Positions 30,655 to 40,161 of a stretch of DNA of 64,000 nucleotides are shown piece after piece. The DNA is from Leishmania donovani. Lineage: Eukaryota > Euglenozoa > Kinetoplastea > Trypanosomatida > Trypanosomatidae. The stretch lies in contig NC_018231.1 in assembly GCF_000227135.1 (NCBI RefSeq), positions 335,864-399,863 on the forward strand, read 5' to 3'. A program made the position numbers and the translations under genes. Every line of letters begins with the position of its first letter. Within the stretch, counting starts at the first letter, position 1. The notes below the pieces were generated by a model. The model saw nothing but the letters and a program-made list of their open reading frames with translations, had not been told where the DNA came from and searched no databases.

Positions 30655-32442
30655 CTACACTTGGAGGAACACTGCAGCTTCCATCAGCCGTGCTGCGCGG
30701 CTCATCAACGCGGCTCGCTGCTCAGGCGGCAGCATCCGTACGTTTTGGGGGTCGCCCAAGACATGGGTGCCGAGATGCAGGTCCGTGGCCTCATCCGGCT
30801 GCAGTGAGCTGCGAACGACCATGAAGGCCGCCAGATCAACGAGGTCCTCGCTCTGCAGCTGCGGGAGCGGGTAGTTGGGCATGTTATCGACGCAGTTGCT
30901 GGCGAAGCAGGTGTAGCGCGACCCGTCCTGCGCCACTTGGCGGTTGGTCATCCGCGTCGCCTCCGCGTTATGCGCTGCCCCACCGGCCTGCCCAGTGTTC
31001 GTGTCCTCCGTTGACCCCCACAGCTCTTCTTCCTCTTCTTCCTCCCGGCTGCTCGGCGTCGGCGAGTTGTTGTCGTCGGAGCTGTGACCCTCTTCCAGCC
31101 CCATCAGCACCGCCGCCTTCTCCGGGGGCGAGACGGCAGCGATCGCAGTCGCCGAAGCCGTTCCGGGCGGCATAGCCGCCGGCGCGACGGTCGTCGTCGT
31201 TACGGAGCGCTCAGACGGCTCGGCGCCGGCCGCGGAGGTGGTCCCGCAGGTGGATGTGCAGACTTCGTCTTCCTTTGCTTCATGGGTCAGAAAGATGCTG
31301 ACGTGCGCGCGCGATTTGCTTGCGCCGCTTCCGCCTGAGACCTGCGGCGCGGTCCTCGGCTCCTTCGGCAGCGCCACGGGGGCCAAGCAGCGCGGTACCG
31401 TGGCGGACTGCCCTCGCAGCGACTCCAGCTCTTCGGCGTCGTCCACCTGCGTGTCTGTCACCGGGGCGTCGCTCGGGAGCCCGTCGTGAGGCACCGGCGC
31501 CCTCAGCTGGATGTTCGCGTCGCTGAGGTGCTGCATCACGTAGGCGGCGTACGTGCGCGAGGCTGCCGTCTTAACGCGAGTCCCCCACTGGCTGCGAATA
31601 CCGCCGCGAAGCACCTGAGGCGAGTGACCGGCGTCGCGGCTTTTGGCCGCCTCTGCCCTCCTCGCACTAGAGCCCTTGCCGGCGTCACCGCCTTCTTCAC
31701 TCAAAGAGCGAGCGGTGCGGTCCTCGGTGGCCGTCGGATCCGACGTGACGGAGGAGCTCAGCGAGTGCTCATCCGCGCCATCTGGAGAAGCCGAGCGCGC
31801 GTGGGAGTGCTGCTCCAAGCCGTCGTCGTCATCAGCGGCTGCTCCGTGGGCCTGCTGCTGCTGCGGCTGCGGCAGCTCTGCCAGCGACGAGCTGCCCGAA
31901 GATTGCAGCACCACTCCCGACTCCCCACACCTACGACTGTCGTCTTGCCCGAGGGTGCCCGCGCTGCCGTGACGGCCACCACCGTCACCGCTGCTCGTCA
32001 CGGCGGATTCGCCCATCATGGCGGACTCGCACCCTGGCAAGCACAGCAGCCCCTGCAGCGTGTTGGCAATGAAGGTGGACTCGAACCCCGCGACCATTGG
32101 CATGATGACCCACTTGCGACCTTTGAAGTTGGAGTCCTTCCACCCGACGTTGTGGAGCGCGATGTACGGGATGGCGATTGGTGGGACGGGACTGCTGCTG
32201 GCCGCGTTCGCGGCATTGAAGTGAGGCTCCCCGCAGTGCGGACGTCGCAGGCCAGCGGTTGGCGCCGCGCGTGCATCTTGAATCGTGATCGTCCCCGGCG
32301 GCGTGGGCTCCTCGGCCATCATCAACGCGGGGTCGCGGCGGTAGTTGAACCCGGACAGAGGTGGCTGTGGAAGCGGTGCTAACCTGCCGCTCATCGTCAG
32401 CGGCGATCGCGAGCTCCACTGTTCCTGCGGCGGTTGCTCCAT
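30655..32442 (-). CDS. Second divergent Elongin C/Skp1-like protein with a ~385-residue disordered insertion
   Basis: A 595-residue protein from the ATG at 32442; an alternative ATG lies at 32394 (MSGRLAPLP). Residues about 90-136 (IPYIALHNVGWKDSNFKGRK, then WVIMPMVAGF and ANTLQGLL) and the last 72 residues (YPLPQLQSEDLVDLAAFMVV ... ARLMEAAVFLQV) can be laid over the N- and C-terminal parts of the 247-residue protein encoded just downstream. Shared points include Y-[VI]-x-L, I-[LM]-P-[VM], the [FL]-Q-G-L turn, the L-x-S-x-x-L helix, V-x-G-D and an A-x-F-L ending. Between them lie about 385 residues of Ser/Ala/Glu/Pro-rich sequence. It is best read as a divergent tandem paralogue of the Skp1/Elongin C fold. 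Similarity to Elongin C alone is weak; the link comes mainly through its neighbour. Confidence 0.6.
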   Translation of the reverse strand: MEQPPQEQWSSRSPLTMSGRLAPLPQPPLSGFNYRRDPALMMAEEPTPPGTITIQDARAAPTAGLRRPHCGEPHFNAANAASSSPVPPIAIPYIALHNVGWKDSNFKGRKWVIMPMVAGFESTFIANTLQGLLCLPGCESAMMGESAVTSSGDGGGRHGSAGTLGQDDSRRCGESGVVLQSSGSSSLAELPQPQQQQAHGAAADDDDGLEQHSHARSASPDGADEHSLSSSVTSDPTATEDRTARSLSEEGGDAGKGSSARRAEAAKSRDAGHSPQVLRGGIRSQWGTRVKTAASRTYAAYVMQHLSDANIQLRAPVPHDGLPSDAPVTDTQVDDAEELESLRGQSATVPRCLAPVALPKEPRTAPQVSGGSGASKSRAHVSIFLTHEAKEDEVCTSTCGTTSAAGAEPSERSVTTTTVAPAAMPPGTASATAIAAVSPPEKAAVLMGLEEGHSSDDNNSPTPSSREEEEEEELWGSTEDTNTGQAGGAAHNAEATRMTNRQVAQDGSRYTCFASNCVDNMPNYPLPQLQSEDLVDLAAFMVVRSSLQPDEATDLHLGTHVLGDPQNVRMLPPEQRAALMSRAARLMEAAVFLQV

Positions 32443-34325
32443 TCCTTCTTTGACTTGGGGCTCTCTCACCCTCTTCGACCTGCTCTGACTCGCGTTACCG
32501 CCACAGGTCGTCAGCGCGGAGACGGCTTGGGAGGGGCCAGGACGTGCGGATGCTGGAGAAGTGGCTCCGTTGACGTTGATGGCGTGGAGTTGCAAGGATG
32601 GCGTGCGTGCGGGTCGAGCGAGCGCAACGCGAGGCACCGCCGCAAAAGACGACGTGATACACAAAACACGAAAGAAAAGCGAAACGACGGCGACGAAGCA
32701 CGAGAGAGGGAGGGAGGCGGCGAGCAGGTCAGCCACACCGCACACTGCACACGAACGCTGGTCGACACACACTCACTCACACACAGCTGCACGCAAGGTC
32801 TGCACGCCACACCTGGACACACGCACGACGCGCAAGATCACGACGAGTGCGAGAGAGCGAGGTACGTGCGTGGGTGTCAGCGAGTGATGGTGGTGGTGGT
32901 GGAGGAGGGTGCGCGGATGTGGCAAAGAAGATGTAACAACAAGAAGAAAGGAAAACAGAAAGGCGCGCACGCACAGATTCTCAACAAGCCTTTACGATTT
33001 CGGGTTTGGTGTGGGTTCGATGTACGCTGCGGGCGTCGTCGTCGTGCTGGCGCTGACAAACACAGACGCGAGACAAACACACACACACACACACACACGC
33101 TGGCAGGTCCAACACCAGCCAAATCCAGGGAGCACACGACACTCACACCCTCGAGCAGTGGGACGGGCTTCGGGTTAGAGAAGGCAAAAAAGAGCTGCAG
33201 AACACAAAGGACGACCAACGGCCGTACTCAATCACAAGACAGCGGAGCACACTCAGCAGACACAAGGTAGAGCACGCGACCAAGGGCTTCTGGGAAAATA
33301 CGTGGATGATGGGATGGCGCGGGGGGAGGGAGAGAGGCAGGAGGAGTTCTTGAGCGGGAGTCTCTCTCTGCGGCGGCGGTTGCCGTTGTTGTTGGGGGGA
33401 GATGAAGACGTAGGGGCCGAGAATGATGCGCGAGATTTTGCTGACGTGTGCGTGTGTGTGTATGCGCAACGGGCATGGGAAAGGTAAGGGATCGAGATAG
33501 GGCGAAGAGAGAGATAGAGACAGTGAGGGCGATGAGATGGTAGGCGTGGCATAGGTCGTTGAGAGGGGTGTCATCGCTGTGATGCCTTGCGGGCCACGGT
33601 TGTGCAAATCTGACAGCGCGCTTTCATGGGCGCTCCGCCTTCTCTCCTTGAACGTGCACACGTGCGTTAGCGTGTGTGTTTGTGGTGCTGCGAGAGCGCA
33701 CCGGCACCCTTTGTTGGGCACGCTACCACGCGCTCGCCCCCCTCGGGGAGGGTGAAGGGACCGCTGCGCATCCAGGGATGGCGATACGGTCGGCGTGGCC
33801 GACCCCGTCTCTTCTCTCGCTCTTTTTTTTTTTGACCACGCGCGCACACACAAGGCAACAGTGAAGCAAAAACACGCCGAGAACAGAGTGAAGCGCACGC
33901 CGCCACAGACGGGAGCAACACAAGACCGAACTATCACACACACGGCGACGGCCATTGCGACAGCGACGACACGAACGAGGAGGAGAAGGAGGGGTGCGAG
34001 GAGCTGGAAACGGGGAGAGGAGGGGGGGGGGCAGCGCAACGGCCGCCAACACTGGCTAGAGAGCATGCCTCATGCAGAGATACCCCCGTACACACTTTCC
34101 ATCTCTACATCGATACAACTTCCGCTGACAACACGAAAAGGCGCGGCACCGCCGCCACTATCCGCGCCATCGCAGCCAATGCGACCCACACTACGGCGGT
34201 GAGCCGTCCAACCGACGCACACACACACGAAAACATTCACCGACATCACGATAAGGGGGACTCGACACCGTGGCGTGCTGTCATCCATCATCACTGCATT
34301 TCTGCCTTTTCCGACTGAGCACCGC
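32443..34325. other. Intergenic region, 1.9 kb
   Basis: No gene supported. It contains a CA repeat at 33077-33100 and a T-run near 33823-33832. The long open frame on the minus strand at 33143-34066 is low-complexity and rich in CA-derived codons; I do not accept it. Confidence 0.6.
33077..33100. repeat. (CA)n microsatellite
   Basis: About 24 bases of CA repeat in non-coding DNA. Confidence 0.85.
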
Positions 34326-34772
34326 TCACCTATCGGCAGACGCTACCTTCACTCTGCGCGGGATGTACATGTCAGGGTCCTTGAAGACCGTCGGGTTCAT
34401 AATGTCCACGCCGCCCTCGGCGTCCACCTTCTTGCGCACTGCCGCCACCGCCTCCAGCAGGGGCGGATGCCCCATCTTCTCATCATAGTCACGCAGCCAC
34501 TTGCGGAGTTCGCCCTCGTGGCGGATGGACGTCATTGTTTCGCGCATCACCCACGTTGACTGCTTGTGACGCACGACGCACTCCCGCATGTCTAGCATGC
34601 GGCTACGGCAGTCGTACAGCACATCCAGCTCTTGGCTCTCCCGCATGCACGTCATGAGCCGATTCCAGAAGCGGTGGCAGTTGCTCTCGTTTCGGTAGTT
34701 GCCGCTCATGCCGGTGATGCCTGGCGTCAACATCTCGTCACCGCCACTCTCGCGAGCGCCATAGAGAGACAT
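34326..34772 (-). CDS. Twin CX9C (CHCH) mitochondrial protein, possible complex I NDUFS5-like subunit
   Basis: A 148-residue protein starting at the ATG at 34772 (MSLYGARESGG); 40 further open codons upstream look like UTR. Two exact CX9C motifs are present: Cys32-x9-Cys42 and Cys55-x9-Cys65, separated by 12 residues. This coiled-coil-helix fold is oxidised and trapped in the intermembrane space by the Mia40/Erv1 pathway (trypanosomatids appear to lack classical Mia40). The second motif runs into ECVVRHKQ, then an Arg/Glu-rich helix, reminiscent of the ECLLRQK tail of NDUFS5 (complex I 15-kDa subunit). Assignment to NDUFS5 is tentative; other CHCH proteins (cytochrome oxidase assembly factors, NDUFB7) remain possible. 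No cleavable presequence is evident, as usual for this class. Confidence 0.75.
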   Translation of the reverse strand: MSLYGARESGGDEMLTPGITGMSGNYRNESNCHRFWNRLMTCMRESQELDVLYDCRSRMLDMRECVVRHKQSTWVMRETMTSIRHEGELRKWLRDYDEKMGHPPLLEAVAAVRKKVDAEGGVDIMNPTVFKDPDMYIPRRVKVASADR

Positions 34773-35320
34773 GATGCGCTGCTGTTCCGAAGCACGTGTG
34801 TGTATGTGTGTGTGTAATACGGCTGAGGGGGCTGCTTCTACGACTGCTCTTTCGACGGCGCAGGAGAGAGGGCGATCAGGCGGCACAGACACGCTTGCAC
34901 GTGGTCGTCTTTAATAGTTTCTCGTCGTCGCCGGATCACTGCATGCATGCACGCGCACTGTCACCGCCAGCCGACAGAAAGAAGAGTTGCCCGTGGCCGA
35001 AGGATGGCTAGGCCGACTTGGGTGGGTGGGCAAGGGTGCAGAGGACCGCGTCTCTGGTGACACTGCGCACCAACCGCCGCCGTTGTGGGGTGTCGCTGTC
35101 TGTCTTGTTTTCGGTTTCGCGCGGAATACGCACGGCTACGCGAAGGAGAAGTCGAGAATCACCACACAAAGCAGAGGAGGACGGACGAGGAAGAAGCGGA
35201 GGTGGGCATGCGACACACCGGCTCGGCGGTCCACCGTGAGGGTGCTTGATGAGATTCCGTCGACACCTCTCCCCGTCGCGCGTCGGTGTGTAGATGTGTG
35301 GGGCGGGGTGCGGATACTTG

Positions 35321-35354
35321 CACACAAACACACACACACACACACACACACACA
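35321..35354. repeat. (CA)n microsatellite
   Basis: About 34 bases of CA repeat with one interruption, 137 bases to the left of the SIDER2-like copy 2. Confidence 0.88.
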
Positions 35355-35490
35355 GAGGAGATGCCCGTTGGTGCCGGCAGTATCCGGCGAGCAAGATATC
35401 ATACAGAAGGACATATCGGTGCTGCACGGTACGAGAGCATTCACCGCACTACCTCAGGCCCACGCCCCCCCTCGTCCCACACCTTCTTCT

Positions 35491-35915
35491 GTGGAACTCG
35501 TGCATCCGGATGACGGGTGGGGTGGGGGATGCGCACACCTCAGCGCGTGGTGCCTCAGCGGCCAGTGCACGCCCACTCTCCGGCTGGAAGCCGAGCAGAG
35601 CCCCCCTCCCCCTCCACCCCCTCCTATCCCCTCGCCGGCGCCGGGCCACTTCGCGTGGTGGCAGGGCCAGGGTGCCTAGGGCGTTAGAGGGGGAGGTCAG
35701 AGCGACCGGCGGCCGTGCACACGCTTGTACGATCCATATGGGCGGGCGACGTGCCAGCGTGGCTGGAGCGTGTCTCCCCGACCTGGGCCCCCCTCACACC
35801 GCCTACGGCTGCTTGGCACCACGCGGAGAGGGGGGAGCGGGAGGGGGCCTGTGACAGGGCCGTGAGAGGGCGGCGTGGACTGGAATTCATCTCGCATGGC
35901 AGAGAGATGGACCGA
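35491..35915 (+). mobile_element. SIDER2-like degenerate retroposon, copy 2 (inverted)
   Basis: Inverted, near-identical copy of 4402-4826. Reading left to right it starts at GTGGAACTCGTGCATCCGGA, contains one CACCTCAGCGCGTGGTGCC stretch (about 35536-35554) and a second, fuller hallmark-like stretch at 35641-35703, and is followed at 35916-35932 by A-rich sequence (TTTAACGAAAATGAAAC), as expected of a retroposed end. No target-site duplication is obvious. It is antisense to the gene cluster. Two hallmark-like stretches in one element fits what I recall of SIDER2; the class assignment is inference. Confidence 0.7.
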
Positions 35916-36658
35916 GTTTAACGAAAATGAAACGAATATGCAACTCGCGCATTAACACGCGCACACGCACGGACACACAAGAGACCCCTCAGCAGCGGTC
36001 GGGGGGTTCGGGTTGGGAGGTTGGATGGAGTGTGCGTGTGTGTGATGGCCCTCGTGGAGGGAGGCAGGAGGCGTTCGTAGTGCACTTCCGTTACGAGAAC
36101 AAAGGAGGACGTGGTGCTGGGAGGCCACGCCAAAGGGCCGCCGCCGTCGTCTCCCGCGTGTGTGTCTGCGTGTTCGGGACGAGGTGGTAAGACAAACACC
36201 GCTACGCCCCCACACGCACACGCACAGCATCACACCACCACACACCACCACCGACCCTCCGCATATTCACCGACCCATCGCATCTCACGCGTGTCGCTCA
36301 CTGTACACAGTCTCACCTGTCCGCTTCGAAAATGCAAAGGCCCGCAGCCCCGCACTCCCCTCAGCCCCTCACGACGAAAAACCCCCAGAAACAAACTGAG
36401 CCAAAGGAAAGGAATGTGACTAAAGCCAACGAGCACACCATCCCGCGCCCACGTGCATGCGCATCGGCGTGCGCCTGTGTCGGCGACAATGTCATCACCG
36501 CCTGCAAATCAGATCAACCGCCAGTCGCCTGCTCCGATCAACCTCCGCGTAAACACCCCCCCCGCTGCCGCCGCCGCCATTATCAAAACACAAGCCGCAC
36601 CGGTAAGAAGAAGGCCACATACATGCAGACAAGAAATCAACACTCCTCGCACACGGGC

Positions 36659-36683
36659 ACACACACACACACACACACACACG
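36659..36683. repeat. (CA)n microsatellite
   Basis: About 25 bases of CA repeat just after the DnaJ stop codon. Confidence 0.85.
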
Positions 36684-36725
36684 CACGCAGAGGCGCCCCA
36701 CCAGTCGGTGAAACCAATGACCCCG

Positions 36726-38207
36726 CTACGTCGCGAACCAAGAACGGTAGCGCCCCTTGAGCTCCTGCAGCTGGGCGTCGTTGAGGTGGAGCGGCCTTTC
36801 ATCCTTGGAAAAGTCGGCGATGGCCTTCTTCTGCTCCTCCGTGAGCTCCTTCGGCAGCATGACGGCAAAGTGGATGTAGAAGTCGCCCGTCTTGTTGTGA
36901 TTCGGCCGGTGCACGCCGCGGCCGCGCAGCACGAGCTTGTCGCCCTGCTGCGTGCCGACAGGAACCCGAGTCTCGACCTCGCCTGTGAGGGTCGGCACCC
37001 GCGCCGTGCCACCGAGCACCGCGGTGGAGAGCGTGATGGGGGTGATAACGTGGATGTCGCTGCCCTCGCGGTGGAAGACAGGGTCGTCCTCGACGGAGAT
37101 TTCAATGTAGAGGTTTCCAGGCGGGCCGTTGCGCACACCAGCCTCGCCCTTGCCTGTCACCTTCAACCGCTCCTTGTTGTCCACACCTTTCGGCACCGGT
37201 AGCGTCTGCACGCTGCGGTCCTTTACGATGCCCTTACCGCTACACTGCGTGCACGTCGTTCGACCAAGCTCGCCTGTGCCACCGCAGTGGGTGCAGTCCT
37301 GCTGCATGTGGAAGAAGCCGGTGGACATCACCTTCTTGCCGCGACCGCCGCAGTGCGGGCATTTCGTGCGCGACCCGGTGTCCTGGCAGCCGCTGCCGGT
37401 GCACGCCCCGCACCGGCGCATCGTGTTGTAGCTGATTTCCTTCTGGCACCCGTTGACGGCGTCGAGGAAGCTGAGCACGAGCTTGTAATGGATGTCCGCG
37501 CCAGGCTCCGGTCCTTGCGGCTTGCGGGTCTTGTCCTTGCCGCTGTTGCTCATCTTCTGGAAGATCTCCTCGAAGTCGTTGAAGGAGAAGCCGCCCTGGC
37601 CGCCGCCGGGCTGGTTAGCACCGCCCATGTTCGCGAACGGGTTACCACCCGCCGCGAACGGATTGCCGCCGGCGCCGAAGGGGTTAAAGCCGCCGCCCGT
37701 CCCGCCGGGCCCACCGAAGCCGCCGGCGGCGCTGGCGTTGCCAGTCATGTCGTACAAGCTGCGTTTCTGCGGATCGGAGAGGGTCTCGTAGGCCTGCTTC
37801 GCCTCCGCAAAGTCCTCAGCGGCGGTGGGGCTTGGGTTCACATCGGGGTGCAGCGCCTTGGCGCGCTTCTTGTAGGCGGACTTGATCTGCTCCGGTGTTG
37901 CGTTTCGCGCCACGCCTAGCACCGAGTATAGGTCCTTCTTCGAGCCTCCGCCGGACTGCCAGCGACGGTGCTGCAGCAGCGCCGTCGAGCCGCCCGTCGC
38001 CGAGTGCGCGGCGCCTCCGGCCGAAACGGCGGCAGACGACAGCAGCGTCTCGCCAAGCGAGCCAGCGGTTGCCATCATTACGGACGCCGCCGCCAGCCGC
38101 CGCATAGCCGTAGTGCGCGGCAGCAGGTGCACGGGACCATAGGCGCGGTAGAGGCGCGCCGCTGCGGGAGGGCGAGAGGCGGCCAGCCGGCAAGGGGAGG
38201 CCTTCAT
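36726..38207 (-). CDS. Mitochondrial type I DnaJ/Hsp40 co-chaperone (Mdj1/Tid1-like)
   Basis: A 493-residue protein from the ATG at 38207 (MKASPCRLAASRPPAAARLY), an Arg/Ala-rich presequence suited to mitochondrial import. A J-domain spans about residues 90-155, with the Hsp70-stimulating HPD at about 120-122. A long Gly/Phe region (GGNPFAAGGNPFANMGG) follows. The Cys-rich zinc domain at about 264-325 has all four repeats: CGACTGSG, CPHCGGRG, CTHCGGTG and CTQCSGKG. Two beta-rich substrate-binding domains complete a standard type I J-protein. It should stimulate the ATPase of mitochondrial Hsp70 and bind unfolded substrates. Domain order is complete and no key residue is missing. The start could instead be a later Met (MRRLAAASVMM), which would still leave a presequence. 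Confidence 0.92.
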   Translation of the reverse strand: MKASPCRLAASRPPAAARLYRAYGPVHLLPRTTAMRRLAAASVMMATAGSLGETLLSSAAVSAGGAAHSATGGSTALLQHRRWQSGGGSKKDLYSVLGVARNATPEQIKSAYKKRAKALHPDVNPSPTAAEDFAEAKQAYETLSDPQKRSLYDMTGNASAAGGFGGPGGTGGGFNPFGAGGNPFAAGGNPFANMGGANQPGGGQGGFSFNDFEEIFQKMSNSGKDKTRKPQGPEPGADIHYKLVLSFLDAVNGCQKEISYNTMRRCGACTGSGCQDTGSRTKCPHCGGRGKKVMSTGFFHMQQDCTHCGGTGELGRTTCTQCSGKGIVKDRSVQTLPVPKGVDNKERLKVTGKGEAGVRNGPPGNLYIEISVEDDPVFHREGSDIHVITPITLSTAVLGGTARVPTLTGEVETRVPVGTQQGDKLVLRGRGVHRPNHNKTGDFYIHFAVMLPKELTEEQKKAIADFSKDERPLHLNDAQLQELKGRYRSWFAT

Positions 38208-39698
38208 GTGCAAAGAGAGGAGCTCTATGGAAACCGCACGTGCCTACCGAAAGCAGCGGGGCGGCAACACACGAGCAAGACCCGACAGCGCGCAGGCACG
38301 CGATGCCGTGTGGACGCGCGCGGAGAGTGGACGAGGGAGAGGGTGGTAGAAGAGATGAAGGCGCAGCGAATGAGGGAAGGAGGGCCGCAGCCACAGCGCC
38401 GGCGATAGCGAGGGGAGGGGTGGGGCCTAACACGGGGCAGTGGTGTGCCGAGCCGAGGGAGAGAGTGCGACGCGCGGTGAAGGGCGAGACGTTTTCGCAA
38501 AGGAAGACGCAGAGAGAGAGAGAGAAAACTCGGACGGCCGTGTCTCTCCGTGGACGCGCTGTACGCATGCGCGTGGCAATGTTCTGGGAGAGGAGGGGGA
38601 AGGGAGGGGCGCGGCGGCGGAGAAAGGCGTCTTGTGCCTTGGCGCGCCAGTTCGAAGAGCGAGAAGCTGAGTAGCACTCACGGGCTACACGCACGCACGC
38701 AGAGCTTCTGTTAGCGACTACGAAGTACCGAAATCCACACAGACACACAGACACCAACGCGTCGAGTCCTGGTAGCGTATCCCTCGTCGACGCCTCGCTT
38801 CCGCTGTTGGTGCGTGCCTGCTTTGTTTTTTTTTTTTGTTCTCGCCGCTGAGGCGCATATCGAGAAGAGGAGCGCGTGCGGTGTGCGGTGGGTTGCGCGG
38901 GACAACGAAGGGAGGAACAGGCGAGGTGCAGTCAGCAAGTGGGGAGAGAGCGGATAAGGGCACGAGGTGGTTCAGAAGACGTGGACGCACGTGCACAGAA
39001 TACACGTACGCACGCACGCGCATGCCCTCCACAAACACCGACACGTGTGTGTGTGTCCATCGTGTGCGGCCACATGCCGACGTGAAGTAAAGGGGTGACG
39101 AGGGCGTGGGAAGGAGGATACGCCGAAAGCCGAGCAGCAGCAGCAGCAGGCAAAGGGGGCTTCTCCCCACACGCACCAATGCCGCCTTTCCCCTCTCTGT
39201 TTGCTGTCGCTGCTGCCGCGGGGTGTTGCGAATGTGCCCTTGGGTTGATGCCTGTTATTTGGTGTCGTAGGGGCGTTGCTCGGGTCCGGAGAATCTGCGG
39301 CGGTCTACCTTTAGCGGCGGCGGACGATGGAGGGGGGTGGCAGAGGCTCCACCCGTCCTCTCCATCGCGGTCGTGCGTTTCGATCATCACCCGCGGTTTC
39401 GAATCCCTGGAAACACACGCATACAAACAAAGAAAAGATAAATCATCATACCATAAGGGAAGTCCGCGCCGTGCGGCGAACCCACAGACACGCATCCGGC
39501 TGACGGAGAGAGAGAGGGGGGGGGAACTCGATGGGTACGGCGAGGCGTATGCAGACACACGCCTGCGCGCACACGCCGGCGAAGCCATCCCAGTCACGCA
39601 CCTCTGGTGGCCTCTCCCTCCCTATGTCACGAGGACGCCGCCGTAGCACACACACGCACGCACCCGTTTCCCCACGCGTTTCACGCTGCTGCGAGAGC
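38208..39698. other. Intergenic region, 1.5 kb
   Basis: The 5' region of DnaJ and the 3' region of L10. It contains T12 at about 38825-38836, a purine-rich GAGAGAGA stretch at 38510-38526 and a short CAG run at 39134-39149. No gene supported. Confidence 0.6.
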
Positions 39699-40161
39699 TT
39701 ACGCCATCACGTTGCGCATCGTGATCTTGCCCTTGGGGGCGATCAGCTTGCAGTGGGTACCGCGCTGCTCGAGCTTGCCGGCGTCGCGCAGAGCCTCGTA
39801 CTCGGTGCGGAGGATGTTGGTGAAGCCCCAGTACTTGGACATGACGATGATCTGGCGGCCGGGGAACTTCATCTTGGCGCGGCGCAGGGCCTCGAAGGCC
39901 TGCGGCACGTACGCCTCCTTGGTGCGCATGGACAGCAGGATCTGGCCAATGCGGACGCGAGCGCACACNNNNNNNNNNNNNNNNNNNNNNNNNNNNNNNN
40001 NNNNNNNNNNNNNNNNNNNNNNNNNNNNNNNNNNNNNNNNNNNNNNNNNNNNNNNNNNNNNNNNNNNGGATCTTCGGATCCGGCACACCACGGCAGAAGC
40101 GCGACTTCGGGTACGGCTTGTTCTTGCAGAACCGGTAGCAGCGGGACGGACGGCGGGCCAT
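39699..40161 (-). CDS. RPL10: 60S ribosomal protein L10 (uL16), interrupted by an assembly gap
   Basis: The ATG at 40161 begins MARRPSRCYRFCKNKPYPKS, continuing to residue 31, which is the highly conserved uL16/QM start. After the N block, the C-terminal part resumes with CARVRIGQILLSMRTK and runs through ALRRAKMKFPGRQIIVMSKY to a TAG stop at 39701-39699. Cytosolic large-subunit protein contributing to 60S maturation and subunit joining. The two parts are in different reading frames because the N run (99 bases) is not the true gap length. By alignment with the human protein about 93 residues (roughly 278 bases) are hidden. This is an assembly artefact rather than a pseudogene, as both flanks are intact. 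Confidence 0.93.
39969..40067. other. Assembly gap (99 N) inside L10
   Basis: Ninety-nine undetermined bases directly visible. The frame shift across it and the missing L10 core show the real gap is longer (about 278 bases if the protein has the usual length). Leishmania L10 may be multicopy, which would explain a collapsed assembly. Confidence 0.98.

Larger units (their letters stand above)
34773..36725. other. Intergenic region with SIDER2-like copy 2, 1.95 kb
   Basis: The presumed 3' region of the DnaJ gene and 5' region of the CX9C gene. It holds the inverted retroposon copy (35491-35915) and CA repeats at 35321-35354 and 36659-36683. No gene supported. Confidence 0.6.

Noticed and set aside
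33143..34066. Minus-strand open frame of 307 codons between the CX9C and Elongin-C-like genes
   Set aside because: Runs through repeats and homopolymers, with erratic Leu/Pro/Ser/His composition; consistent with UTR.
39390..39412. B-box-like GGTTTCGAATCCC on the plus strand
   Set aside because: It has one extra T relative to the B-box consensus and no cloverleaf around it.
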